A DNA stretch of 64,000 bases from Oegoconia quadripuncta (GCA_949316235.1 OX438747.1:5752424-5816423); one strand, 5' to 3'. Counted from the first letter of the stretch, positions 45,011-56,884 are shown. The notes: a model not told the origin generated them from the letters alone. Translations and numbers: made by a program.

Positions 45011-46017
45011 AGTAAGTATGTAAATACCCTTTCTTGGGGAGTCGGGTAAAAAATGAATATGAAACAAAATGAATTTAAGTGAACTAATCATCATCATTAG
45101 AGGAAGCGTCAGTTGAAGTATTATTGTTTTATGTATAAAAAATTCTTTGTGTTTTTTTCAACGATGAACGCCAAATTGCGTCCATTATTTCAATCATCAT
45201 TTAGACTAATAGATAAACAAAACTTACTTAAAATACCCACTTGACCCGTGTTGCCTAGTCTTGGGAAATTTTGTCCATGCATTGCTCGAATTTCAGAAAT
45301 GATTTGAAATAGACAGCAAATCGCTTTACAGATGCAATTAAGATAAGTTGCACAAGTGTAACGCAAAATTTCTATTCGAGATTATAGAAAAAATCTAAAT
45401 GGTAGATACTCATATTTGCTAGATCAGTATGATCGGTCTCTCATCAATCAAAATGTAGCTCTAGTGTAGATAAGAGAAGGGCGCTCAAGAGAGCTCTCTC
45501 TCGCGTTCGTATCAGATTCCATCAATTATACAATTCAGGTAAATATATTTGTGTTTATATTACGGACGTGTGAATAGTAGCAAACTGAATCCATTTACAT
45601 ACTTACGAAAATAGGTGCTTCAACTTTTTATTTTATGGCAATCGGAGTTTAATAAATGGATTATAATAACTTTGGAAACAAACAATATTTATATACCATT
45701 TGAACCATTTATTTCCACACACCGAAAAAAAAAACAAAAACCACAACATACAAGGATTCAAAACAGAGGTGACTAAAGCTCGTGGGCTCTATTACATAAT
45801 TTCCTCGTTATCGTCTTCGGTTACGTTCTGACTTTTGATTGGTTGGCTCATCGCTCGCTCGGCAATTTGACGGTTTCTCATTGGTCAACGTAATCCATGA
45901 CGATACCGATGGAAGTTACATAATCTAAGGGCAGATCCCACAAACCGCTCTCGAGACTGAGATGGCCAGAAGCTGACGCTTGAGAATCTGTTGCATATTA
46001 AAACAGTATCAAAAAAG
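45011..46017. other. Anonymous DNA with two CCAAT-type words
   Basis: ATTGGTTGGCTC near 45838 and CTCATTGGTC near 45876 sit in a slightly GC-richer stretch (45770-45990). No exon follows. No other structure was seen. Confidence 0.3.
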
Positions 46018-46335
46018 GGCTTTTTGGCGGGAACTCGGCGAGTGAAGTAGTATTTTTCTTTATAAGTCTTAAAATTTGTGCATTCTAACTTTTGAAGCTT
46101 AATAATGACAGAATATTGTGCAGCAAACGTTAGTGTTGGTGTACAGGTGAAGGGAAGTGTAAATTGAAGTGCGTAACGGAGCTTTCGGGTTCCCACAAGA
46201 AGCCGCCAAAATCTTTTGTAAAGCATTCTGCCACTTTACTGAAGAATGACTTGACCGTGACTAGACTCTGTATACGACGAATTACTTGTTTTGATTGAGA
46301 CTGACCTATAAACTGAAGAAATAAGATAAATAAAA
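46018..46335 (+). mobile_element. Rep-D, 3'-truncated copy
   Basis: Begins GGCTTTTTGGCGGGAACTCG and stops after ACTGAAGAAATAAGATAAAT, losing the last 95 or so bases present at 35969-36428. Confidence 0.65.
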
Positions 46336-46539
46336 ATTTTCACTCGAAACTGGCAGTAATGTCCCTCGACAATGAGGTTGACGGTTGCCATCCTCAAAAA
46401 TAAGAAGAAGTATCAAAAAAAAAAAGAAAAAAGAAAACTATAATATCGAGATATAAAACGTAAAAGATATATCAAGTCGAAACGTACGATACCTACCTAT
46501 TAATGTTTTTATCTACACCCATGTTATATGTATATCTAA
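46336..46539. other. Anonymous DNA
   Basis: A-rich; nothing was recognised. Confidence 0.3.
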
Positions 46540-46866
46540 CTAAATAAATGCGAAAGTTTGGATGCTTGTTTGTTTGTTGCTCAATCACGACAAAGCGGCT
46601 GAATTGCATGGAAGCGGATTTGCATGGAATCTAAATATATATAACTCAAAGGTGACTGACATAGTGATCTATCAACACCCAGCCCAAACCACTGGACGGA
46701 TCGGGCTGAAATTTGGCATGCAGGTAGATGTTATGACGTAGGCATCCGCTAAGAAAGGATTTTGATAAATTCTACCCCCAAGGGGATAAAATAGGGGATG
46801 AAAGTTTGTTGTTTGTATTTTGATAAAATCTTCCACGCGGACGAAGTCGCGGGAGGAAAGCTAGTT
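46540..46866 (+). mobile_element. Helitron-like element, longer variant
   Basis: Starts TAACTAAATAAATGCGAAAG and ends CCACGCGGACGAAGTCGCGG, then GAGGAAAGCTAGT. Between them it contains AACCACTGGACGGATCGGGC and ATCCGCTAAGAAAGGATTTT. It is immediately followed by the end part of a second family member. Confidence 0.65.
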
Positions 46867-46996
46867 TGGTATATAGGTAGAATATAAGATATTTTTTATC
46901 CCGATTGAGTGAGTAGTTCCCGCGGGATATACAAATTTCCGCGACAAAGTTATTCCGCGATGAAATTATTCCAAAAAGCCACGAGCGGAAAGCTGT
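46867..46996 (+). mobile_element. Second Helitron-like 3' fragment, tandem to the first
   Basis: GTTCCCGCGGGATATACAAA and CCGCGACAAAGTTATTCCGC match the reverse complement of 27071-27180. The terminus (CACGAGCGGAAAGCTGTCCT) is diverged. Confidence 0.55.
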
Positions 46997-47347
46997 CCTC
47001 TATAAAAGTTTCTGAAACAGTTAGCTTATTGCCAACAACCATGCAGTGTCATACATTCCAAACGCTTATACCTAGACATGATGCTAAATTTAATTAAATG
47101 CAACTATTTTGATTGATTTAATTTGATTCGGTTTTTAAACAGTTCATATCCCTTCCGCGTAAAGGGGACTATTCATGAAATAGCCACATTCTCACAAAAC
47201 AATTAGTGAAATCTTTATGATTTTCAAAAAAAGAACATTTACAACCACAGCGCTATAATTTGGAAAAAAGAACAATATAAATCACACCGTTTTTTTTATT
47301 CTATATTGGTATTGTAAAAATTTATTAATTTGTTGTTTACAAAAATG
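46997..47347. other. Anonymous DNA
   Basis: AT-rich; nothing was recognised. Confidence 0.3.
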
Positions 47348-47449
47348 AGTGATGCAAGGTTTGATGACACTACCAAATCCTTAATGCAGCAACCTCGTAC
47401 AGGGCCCAGTTTTCAATACGATGTACATAATAAAGTTATTGCAATATAA
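47345..47449 (+). CDS. Very small ORF of doubtful reality (34 aa)
   Basis: ATG at 47345 with a good A-rich context opens MSDARFDDTTKSLMQQPR and stops at TAA after 34 codons. An AATAAA lies inside its end. There is no homologue or splice evidence. It is listed only because its composition looks more protein-like than the surrounding AT-rich DNA. Confidence 0.1.
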   Translation: MSDARFDDTTKSLMQQPRTGPSFQYDVHNKVIAI

Positions 47450-49489
47450 ACCGTTTGGAATAGAAATAAAGTAAGATTTATTTTGTTTCTTTGAATTTTA
47501 GAACAAAAGCTCTTAAACTAAAGAGCATTTTTTTCCATTGAAGAAAAAAACTTTTTTTTTTGGTATGCTGGGTATCTTTTTTATTACGAGGTTGTTTGTT
47601 TGAGTTAGATATTCAGCAATTATACAACAGTTGCATAAATAACTATTAAATTACCTGAACCACACTATACTACTTTGTAATAAAAAAAATTCGCTACAAA
47701 ATTAACACTAACGTCAGTAAGTCGCGCAATGGTCGCAATCATCCACATTTCAAGTTCAAGGACCGCGTAGTGATGGGACACGTTTGTTTTGATATAAGAT
47801 GAATAAATAATCGATACAAAATAATCACTTTTATTATTTAAAGTAGGTAGGTACTTGCGTTTGATCTGAAATCGTGCACTGAGGCTCGATCCTTTCGGCT
47901 TGATATACCTAACTCTTTCCGCTATGTTGAATAGAGTCTCGTGAATGACTCAAGCAGTATGGGGTAGGCCGACTTTTAAGCATATTAATTTGGCTGCTAC
48001 CTAAAAAGTTTTTCAAACTATTCTAATTTGTTAAGTATCCACTAAACAAATTAGAATATTTGATTTGAGATTTAATACGCCTGGATGCGAAAAAAAAATG
48101 CAAATTTTTGTGTGCTAAACATTCATGTAAACATGTAACTATAGCTTGCCGCCCGTGGCGTGCCGCCTGCATTAAACTTTGTCATGGACTCGACCCCTCC
48201 TTTTTGGAAGTCAGTTAAAAAGTAGCCCATGTCCTACTCCCAGGCCTCTCTAGCAATTTACAATCCGTCGGACAGACACAGACTTACTTGTAATTTTGGT
48301 AAGAGTGGATCCATCGAGCATCTTGCGCATTCTGCCTCACCGTAGGTACGAGTACAAGAAATGCGTCTCGGTATATCTGAGTCAGTACCCGATATGACAA
48401 TGTCGTGATATGTGAAATAAATGAAGCAATGGCAAACCACATGTTCAAAATAGCAGATTGCCCTTTCGAGAAGTAGCAATATACTATAATTAAAATAATA
48501 GGACACGCGGAATAATGGAAAAAGGGCAATTTAGTTTTGTAACGGTTCGCCGATGCGCACGATTCATTTATCGAACGTAACTGACTGACACGACCCAAAC
48601 AATGGTGTACAAGCTTGTCGAAATAAGTATACAGGTCAACGTATCATTGTTGACGTCATGATTATGTACGATTTAAATCTACATCAATAGTTGTACAGTA
48701 AGAGACAAGTGAAAGCATCTTCCAGAACTATTGCAGGTGCAAAAACCTTTTCATTGCTCTTTTATTTTTAATGCTTAAGTAAATTTTTGTTGTACCAATA
48801 ATGGACTCTATTTTCTATAAAGTTAATAGCAATTCTGTACTAGGAATATTAAAAGATCCTGCCAGATATATTATATTTGGATCCAATAGAGATCAAGTAT
48901 AGAAAGAAATAACCTTGAGAAATAACTGTCCTTAGCTAAAGTGGCAGCTTAAAGAGGTCAATTTAGGTTAATTATCATATGATTACAAAATTAAATATAT
49001 CATGTGCTGTAAAATCTTATGTGAAATGAATTGAGTGCGATTCACATACAAATGTTCCAATATTCAAAAGAATGGGAATAGAAGAAATGGGGTATTTTTA
49101 GTCCCCCATGACCGAGTCTTGGTTGTTGTTGGACTTTGATTATGATACGAGACTTTGCTTGTCATGATGAAAAAACCTGAAAAGTTGAAACCTATAAGTC
49201 TTGGTAAGGAGCCTCGTAGGTATTGATGGCACAAAATGTGGTCCATACACTATAATTATGTCGACTTGAATTTGGCGTTCTCTCATTTCAATGTTGTTAG
49301 TGATAGAGTGATAAAAGTGCGGTCACTAGGTGGTCGGCTTATGGCCAGAGCAACCACACGTTATGGTCTTAAAATTGCCCATGTAGAATTCAACATCTAT
49401 CCTAACGTATTTGGTCGGATTAGCTCATGCAGGCAGGCCATGTACCAATGAGTTTTAAAATATGATGTAATTACTTATGTGCATTTATC
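47450..49489. other. Anonymous DNA
   Basis: Minus ORFs at 48258-48598 (82 and 104 codons) and a plus ORF at 49236-49451 are unrecognised. No repeat partner was found in this 2 kb. Confidence 0.3.
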
Positions 49490-49690
49490 CGACTGCTCTT
49501 AAACGGTGAAGGAAAACATCATGAGGAAATCTACATGCCTGAGAAAAAAATGAGAAGGCATGTGAAGTCTTCAGCCCGCACTGACCACACTGACGGACTA
49601 TGACCCATACTCCCTCGACATGAGCGAGTATGGGTCATAGTAGTGTATCCCTGTAGTGGGATGTTTACGGACTGATGATGATAGGCTCAA
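49490..49690 (+). mobile_element. LINE-derived moth repeat, 3' end
   Basis: GGTGAAGGAAAACATCATGA, then CTACATGCCTGAGA, CAGCCCGCACTGACC, GGACTATGACCCATACTCC and a final CTGATGATGATAGG make up a very common moth LINE 3' region. A related piece lies at 63840-63955. Perfect 15-bp arms at 49598-49612 and 49626-49640 form a hairpin in it. Confidence 0.6.
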
Positions 49691-50599
49691 CAAACATTTC
49701 GACCTACACATTTTATTTTCTTCGCTTTTACCGCTACTGAGACCAATTTGCACTGGTTTTAAACCTATTGTTGTTTCCTCATGATCCGTAACCCGGTAGT
49801 TTACACGACTACTGACCAAGTTGCGAGCGTTTCCCGGTTCGGTTCCGACGGCGCGCTGCGCTGACGCAATTGGAACGGTCCTACGGACTAATCCGTTGCC
49901 AACTATGTTTATTGGAACTAATTGTGAAGCAGTATTTGTTTGGCATGATGTTATCAAAATGTTGAGTAATTATTGATAGATACGTAAAACTTTTTATCTC
50001 ATTAAAGCCACCATTAATGCGCCAATTTTAGCGAGTCAAATGCCTAACTGCAAACTTTTATTTTTTATTAATTTGTATAAGAAACAAACAGTCTTACAAA
50101 TGTTTTGGGTACAATAATTAGTTACTTATGGACTTATAGTTTCAATAATTAATTACTTACATAACTAAGCATTTCCAAACAAAATGCCTTACGTATGTTA
50201 GGTAATTATACCTGCAATTGCAGGGGAAAAGAAAATGTGATATTGACTATCGGCTTTTGAGACCCGAACGCCATAAACATTCGAATCCCATAAAGTGTGA
50301 GCTTATTTGGAAAAAGTACTATTATTGTTGATCATTATATACAGCACACTCTCAAAAAAGAAAGAAAAAGAATATATATAACCCGAAAATGCAGCATCAA
50401 TTAATATCCTCACCCTCTCTTTATTTCATAAACTAGGTAAGATATATACAGGGTGTCGTTTCAGTAAGCGTCCGAATTCGCGGTGAGATGTCCACAGAAG
50501 GAATAGGTTTCAAATGAAACTCGTCAGACCCTTGGGATTGAATACACCCAACTGTTTAATTCCAACGTCACAGGTATTGCTTAACCTATATAATCCCAA
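49691..50599. other. Anonymous DNA, partly repeat-like
   Basis: 49690-49960 is GC-richer (GGTTCCGACGGCGCGCTGCG) and covered by a 119-codon minus ORF without a recognised domain. Near 50452, TACAGGGTGTCG resembles the ends of small TIR elements. Confidence 0.35.
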
Positions 50600-50815
50600 C
50601 TAATTCCCAACTAACTTTATAAATGCAAAAATTTGTGTGTGTGTGTATGTATGGATGTTTGTTACCTCATCACGCCTAAACGGCTGGACGGATTTGTATG
50701 AAATTTGGTTGCAGACAGATTACGATCTGGATTAACGTATAGGCAAATTTTTTTGCTGAACCGATTTTGATTAAATGGCCCACGCGAACAAAGTCACGTG
50801 CTACAGCTAATAGGT
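50600..50815 (+). mobile_element. Helitron-like non-autonomous element
   Basis: Begins CCCAACTAACTTTATAAATG and ends CCACGCGAACAAAGTCACGT, then GCTACAGCTAAT. The middle has CCTAAACGGCTGGACGGATT. The end has mutated from CTAGT to CTAAT. Confidence 0.6.
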
Positions 50816-51300
50816 ATTACATATACTTAGTTCTAAAGTAGTGTATTATTTATATTTAACGACAGTGGCAGTGGACTTAAGCTATGACCTTAAAGGTCAT
50901 AGTCATTTTCGGATTCAGACCTACTCCCAGTGAGAGCAGGCTGTTGGTGACGAGCTTTCAAGAATATCCAACAAATAATTTTACCAGTTCTAGGAGATTT
51001 TTTGGATGGAGATGCCACTGATACATGCCATTCTATGGAGCTTTTGGACATATTCCTACAAATTATACAATTGGCTCTACAAAATCTGCTGTTCTACAAA
51101 ATTTAAAGTGGCAACTTAAACCCCGGATTTTTATTAATTTAGTATCAACGACAGATGTACGTTTATCTTTTTTTGCCATAATAAATGAACGAGACAGTTT
51201 CCATTTGAATAAAGCCGCAGTAAACCGCGCGTATAAAACAGCATCCAACATTCGTATCACAGTGAAACATAGTTGTACAGGAGAGTGCAGTAGCACATGT
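50816..51300. other. Anonymous DNA left of the gap
   Basis: It does not resemble the tandem unit beyond the gap, so the left boundary of the array is hidden. The frame at 51025 runs into the N block and is unrecognised. Confidence 0.35.
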
Positions 51301-51500
51301 NNNNNNNNNNNNNNNNNNNNNNNNNNNNNNNNNNNNNNNNNNNNNNNNNNNNNNNNNNNNNNNNNNNNNNNNNNNNNNNNNNNNNNNNNNNNNNNNNNNN
51401 NNNNNNNNNNNNNNNNNNNNNNNNNNNNNNNNNNNNNNNNNNNNNNNNNNNNNNNNNNNNNNNNNNNNNNNNNNNNNNNNNNNNNNNNNNNNNNNNNNNN
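51301..51500. other. Assembly gap (200 N)
   Basis: A round number of N marks a scaffold gap. It directly abuts the tandem array, so the array has probably been collapsed or truncated here. Confidence 0.95.
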
Positions 51501-52010
51501 CAAGTGTATAAAAAAATCGATTTCGTGATTTTGTGACCAATGCTCGGGTAGGCCGCATGTGTAGACAGGGATAGTGAAAATCGAAGTTGGTTAAATTACA
51601 ATAACTTTTTAGTTTTTCAACCGATCGGGTACCCATTTTCAGGAACAGTAGATGGGGTCTGGACGTACCGAAATTTAAAATTTCATCGAAATCAAATGAG
51701 ATTTGACTGAGGTATTTAATTTTTTTTTTAAGTCAATATCGACGGTAAATCGGTTACAACTATGTTGAACGTCGCCGGATCGCGTTACAATTGACGACAT
51801 CCATATTTTTGATCATTCGTCACGAGTTTTTAAAATTTCCACAAGATCGGACAACTTTTGAGAAAGTTGCCTTTTTAGGGAAGAGTCGGAGGGGGGGCAT
51901 CTTCGGAGTTGACGATTTGGATAGAGCTTTCCGAGACGAAGTCAGAACTGAAAGAATTTTCTTTCAGCGATGCACCAAAGCCCAGGCATATTTATTTAAA
52001 ATTTTTCAAA

Positions 52011-52220
52011 ATGGCGGCCGTGAACGATTTCGAACGCCGATTGGGCCCCAACCGCAAGTCGGAACGACACCGTGTTTCGGCTCGTCGTTCATGGAATTTG
52101 GCCAGCTGTCCACTCCGCTGTATGATTCCCTTCTCTCGGTACTTCTGGATTTCAATCGAAAAATTAAAACGCCCGTATCTCGGACATTTTAAGGGCTACA
52201 GCAAAATTTCTTTTCGCTGA
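52011..52220 (+). other. 69-codon frame inside each tandem unit
   Basis: The ATG in CAAAATGGCGG has an excellent start context. The frame is rich in Arg/Ser/Phe (MAAVNDFERRLGPNRKSE...) and ends at TGA. It recurs at +1049, +2098, +3147 and +4196. In the last unit the frame reads on past the usual stop, because TGA is changed to TTA. Two overlapping frames are just as long, so this alone does not show that it is a gene. Confidence 0.15.
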
Positions 52221-52466
52221 TCGTTGTGTGCAATCACACCTTTCACCCAGCATATTGAGTGTGATCGTGCCGTAGGCACAGTCTGCGCACCGAAGGTCGA
52301 AGCCGAGTTTTTAGGTTCGAGTTCAAGTTTTGTTAGTCTATTCTTTATACCTTTATGAGCTCTTTACAAGCGTGTATTTGAAAATAATATGCCATCGGTG
52401 ATTTGTCATCTCAATCTTTAGAGGGGGCGGGGAGGGGAAAAAAAAAATACATTGGTGTGGCATGAT

Positions 52467-52493
52467 TTGTCGACTTCCATAGGAAGTCGACAA
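52467..52493. repeat. Perfect 12-bp palindrome in tandem unit 1
   Basis: TTGTCGACTTCC / GGAAGTCGACAA with a 3-base centre. In units 2-4 the right arm reads GGAAGTCGAAAA, which shortens the stem, and unit 3 has CAC in place of ATA's neighbourhood. Unit 5 ends before it. Confidence 0.8.
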
Positions 52494-55400
52494 TCCAAAA
52501 ATGGTGTTAATTTTCTTCTATCTCTAACCGTTTTCGAGATAATGACAAACAAGTGTATAAAAAAATCGATTTCGTGATTTTGTGACCAATGCTCGGGTAG
52601 GCCGCATGTGTAGACAGGGATAGTGAAAATCGAAGTTGGTTAAATTACAATAACTTTTTTGTTTTTCAACCGATCGGGTACCCATTTTCAGGAACAGTAG
52701 ATGGGGTCTGGACGTACCGAAATTTAAAATTTCATCGAAATCAAATGAGATTTGACTGAGGTATTTCATTTTTTTTGTAAGTCAATATCGACGGTAAATC
52801 TGTCATAACTATGTTGTACGTCGCCGGATCGCGTTACAATTGACGACATCCATATTTTTGATCATTCGTCACGAGTTTTTAAAATTTCCACAAGATCGGA
52901 CAACTTTTGAGAAAGTTGCCTTTTTAGGGAAGAGTCGGAGGGGGGGCATCTTCGGAGTTGACGATTTGGATAGAGCTTTCCGAGACGAAGTCAGAACTGA
53001 AAGAATTTTCTTTCAGCGATGCACCAAAGCCCAGGCATATTTATTTAAAATTTTTCAAAATGGCGGCCGTGAACGATTTCGAACGCCGATTGGGCCCCAA
53101 CCGCAAGTCGGAACGACACCGTGTTTCGGCTCGTCGTTCATGGAATTTGGCCAGCTGTCCACTCCGCTGTATGATTCCCTTCTCTCGGTACTTCTGGATT
53201 TCAATCGAAAAATTAAAACGCCCGTATCTCGGACATTTTAAGGGCTACAGCAAAATTTCTTTTCGCTGATCGTTGTGTGCAATCACACCTTTCACCCAGC
53301 ATATTGAGTGTGATCGTGCCGTAGGCACAGTCTGCGCACCGAAGGTCGAAGCCGAGTTTTTAGGTTCGAGTTCAAGTTTTGTTAGTCTATTCTTTATACC
53401 TTTATGAGCTCTTTACAAGCGTGTATTTGAAAATAATATGCCATCGGTGATTTGTCATCTCAATCTTTAGAGGGGGCGGGGAGGGGAAAAAAAAAATACA
53501 TTGGTGTGGCATGATTTGTCGACTTCCATAGGAAGTCGAAAATCCAAAAATGGTGTTAATTTTCTTCTATCTCTAACCGTTTTCGAGATAATGACAAACA
53601 AGTGTATAAAAAAATCGATTTCGTGATTTTGTGACCAATGCTCGGGTAGGCCGCATGTGTAGACAGGGATAGTGAAAATCGAAGTTGGTTAAATTACAAT
53701 AACTTTTTTGTTTTTCAACCGATCGGGTACCCATTTTCAGGAACAGTAGATGGGGTCTGGACGTACCGAAATTTAAAATTTCATCGAAATCAAATGAGAT
53801 TTGACTGAGGTATTTCATTTTTTTTGTAAGTCAATATCGACGGTAAATCTGTCATAACTATGTTGTACGTCGCCGGATCGCGTTACAATTGACGACATCC
53901 ATATTTTTGATCATTCGTCACGAGTTTTTAAAATTTCCACAAGATCGGACAACTTTTGAGAAAGTTGCCTTTTTAGGGAAGAGTCGGAGGGGGGGCATCT
54001 TCGGAGTTGACGATTTGGATAGAGCTTTCCGAGACGAAGTCAGAACTGAAAGAATTTTCTTTCAGCGATGCACCAAAGCCCAGGCATATTTATTTAAAAT
54101 TTTTCAAAATGGCGGCCGTGAACGATTTCGAACGCCGATTGGGCCCCAACCGCAAGTCGGAACGACACCGTGTTTCGGCTCGTCGTTCATGGAATTTGGC
54201 CAGCTGTCCACTCCGCTGTATGATTCCCTTCTCTCGGTACTTCTGGATTTCAATCGAAAAATTAAAACGCCCGTATCTCGGACATTTTAAGGGCTACAGC
54301 AAAATTTCTTTTCGCTGATCGTTGTGTGCAATCACACCTTTCACCCAGCATATTGAGTGTGATCGTGCCGTAGGCACAGTCTGCGCACCGAAGGTCGAAG
54401 CCGAGTTTTTAGGTTCGAGTTCAAGTTTTGTTAGTCTATTCTTTATACCTTTATGAGCTCTTTACAAGCGTGTATTTGAAAATAATATGCCATCGGTGAT
54501 TTGTCATCTCAATCTTTAGAGGGGGCGGGGAGGGGAAAAAAAAAATACATTGGTGTGGCATGATTTGTCGACTTCCACAGGAAGTCGAAAATCCAAAAAT
54601 GGTGTTAATTTTCTTCTATCTCTAACCGTTTTCGAGATAATGACAAACAAGTGTATAAAAAAATCGATTTCGTGATTTTGTGACCAATGCTCGGGTAGGC
54701 CGCATGTGTAGACAGGGATAGTGAAAATCGAAGTTGGTTAAATTACAATAACTTTTTTGTTTTTCAACCGATCGGGTACCCATTTTCAGGAACAGTAGAT
54801 GGGGTCTGGACGTACCGAAATTTAAAATTTCATCGAAATCAAATGAGATTTGACTGAGGTATTTCATTTTTTTTGTAAGTCAATATCGACGGTAAATCTG
54901 TCATAACTATGTTGTACGTCGCCGGATCGCGTTACAATTGACGACATCCATATTTTTGATCATTCGTCACGAGTTTTTAAAATTTCCACAAGATCGGACA
55001 ACTTTTGAGAAAGTTGCCTTTTTAGGGAAGAGTCGGAGGGGGGGCATCTTCGGAGTTGACGATTTGGATAGAGCTTTCCGAGACGAAGTCAGAACTGAAA
55101 GAATTTTCTTTCAGCGATGCACCAAAGCCCAGGCATATTTATTTAAAATTTTTCAAAATGGCGGCCGTGAACGATTTCGAACGCCGATTGGGCCCCAACC
55201 GCAAGTCGGAACGACACCGTGTTTCGGCTCGTCGTTCATGGAATTTGGCCAGCTGTCCACTCCGCTGTATGATTCCCTTCTCTCGGTACTTCTGGATTTC
55301 AATCGAAAAATTAAAACGCCCGTATCTCGGACATTTTAAGGGCTACAGCAAAATTTCTTTTCGCTGATCGTTGTGTGCAATCACACCTTTCACCCAGCAT

Positions 55401-56522
55401 ATTGAGTGTGATCGTGCCGTAGGCACAGTCTGCGCACCGAAGGTCGAAGCCGAGTTTTTAGGTTCGAGTTCAAGTTTTGTTAGTCTATTCTTTATACCTT
55501 TATGAGCTCTTTACAAGCGTGTATTTGAAAATAATATGCCATCGGTGATTTGTCATCTCAATCTTTAGAGGGGGCGGGGAGGGGAAAAAAAAAATACATT
55601 GGTGTGGCATGATTTGTCGACTTCCATAGGAAGTCGAAAATCCAAAAATGGTGTTAATTTTCTTCTATCTCTAACCGTTTTCGAGATAATGACAAACAAG
55701 TGTATAAAAAAATCGATTTCGTGATTTTGTGACCAATGCTCGGGTAGGCCGCATGTGTAGACAGGGATAGTGAAAATCGAAGTTGGTTAAATTACAATAA
55801 CTTTTTTGTTTTTCAACCGATCGGGTACCCATTTTCAGGAACAGTAGATGGGGTCTGGACGTACCGAAATTTAAAATTTCATCGAAATCAAATGAGATTT
55901 GACTGAGGTATTTCATTTTTTTTGTAAGTCAATATCGACGGTAAATCTGTCATAACTATGTTGTACGTCGCCGGATCGCGTTACAATTGACGACATCCAT
56001 ATTTTTGATCATTCGTCACGAGTTTTTAAAATTTCCACAAGATCGGACAACTTTTGAGAAAGTTGCCTTTTTAGGGAAGAGTCGGAGGGGGGGCATCTTC
56101 GGAGTTGACGATTTGGATAGAGCTTTCCGAGACGAAGTCAGAACTGAAAGAATTTTCTTTCAGCGATGCACCAAAGCCCAGGCATATTTATTTAAAATTT
56201 TTCAAAATGGCGGCCGTGAACGATTTCGAACGCCGATTGGGCCCCAACCGCAAGTCGGAACGACACCGTGTTTCGGCTCGTCGTTCATGGAATTTGGCCA
56301 GCTGTCCACTCCGCTGTATGATTCCCTTCTCTCGGTACTTCTGGATTTCACTCGAAAAATTAAAACGCCCGTATCTCGGACATTTTAAGGGCTACAGCAA
56401 AATTTCTTTTCGCTTATCGTTGTGTGCAATCACACCTTTCACCCAGCATATTGAGTGTGATCGTGCCGTAGGCACAGTCTGCGCACCGAAGGTCGAAGCC
56501 GAGTTTTTAGGTTTGAGTTCAA

Positions 56523-56884
56523 AAAGAGGAGAAGTTAGATATGAAAATAACAAAATCCAGTCATTGAGTCAGTTAGGTACTATTACAGTAAACTAGCTCG
56601 ATCCATGAGCCATATGATATCAATATCAAGTCTCTGCATAAATTTGGGGTTTGTGTATATGCGTCGAGACGCGTCGAATTTATTAGAACTTGGCCTGACT
56701 CACTGCCGTGTCTGTCCACATTTCGTCGGTCTAGGTATCATGCGTATTCAGGTTATTGAAAAGATCTAGGTACTGTTATCAAACATACCCGTCTAAAATT
56801 AAGTACTTAATCTGGGTATAACTTTGTGTTAAAATTATACCTACCTATTCATTTTATGACAAGCTTTTCATTTCAAATTTCAAG
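56523..56884. other. Anonymous DNA right of the array
   Basis: Unique-looking sequence; nothing was recognised. Confidence 0.3.

Larger units (their letters stand above)
51501..56522. repeat. Tandem array of 1049-bp units (about 4.8 copies)
   Basis: CAAGTGTATAAAAAAATCGA recurs at 51501, 52550, 53599, 54648 and 55697, always 1049 bp apart. Units 2-4 are almost identical; the only changes I see between them are single bases near the GTCGACTTCC palindrome. Unit 1 differs at several places around 51610 and 51720-51770. Unit 5 stops at unit position 826 (56522) and has a few substitutions before that. The unit contains CTCTAACCGTTTTCGAGATA, CAAAATGGCGGCCGTGAACG and GGGGGCGGGGAGGGG. 1049 is not a multiple of three, so no frame runs through. 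It is a macrosatellite-type array; I do not recognise the unit. Confidence 0.95.

Noticed and set aside
45885..46226. 113-codon minus ORF
   Set aside because: It lies mostly within a Rep-D copy; the related copies do not keep the frame.
49598..49957. 119-codon minus ORF
   Set aside because: It overlaps a LINE 3' end and its hairpin, with no recognised domain.
51025..51636. Long frames crossing the N gap
   Set aside because: They exist only because N codons do not read as stops.
51501..56522. CRISPR array or rDNA spacer as explanation of the tandem repeat
   Set aside because: The period is 1049 bp with no unique spacers. No rRNA sequence flanks it.
51791..56596. Repeated 133-, 103- and 81-codon ORFs in the tandem units
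   Set aside because: They overlap in several frames on both strands, are identical only because the units are, and match no known family. The 163-codon version is a lost stop in unit 5.
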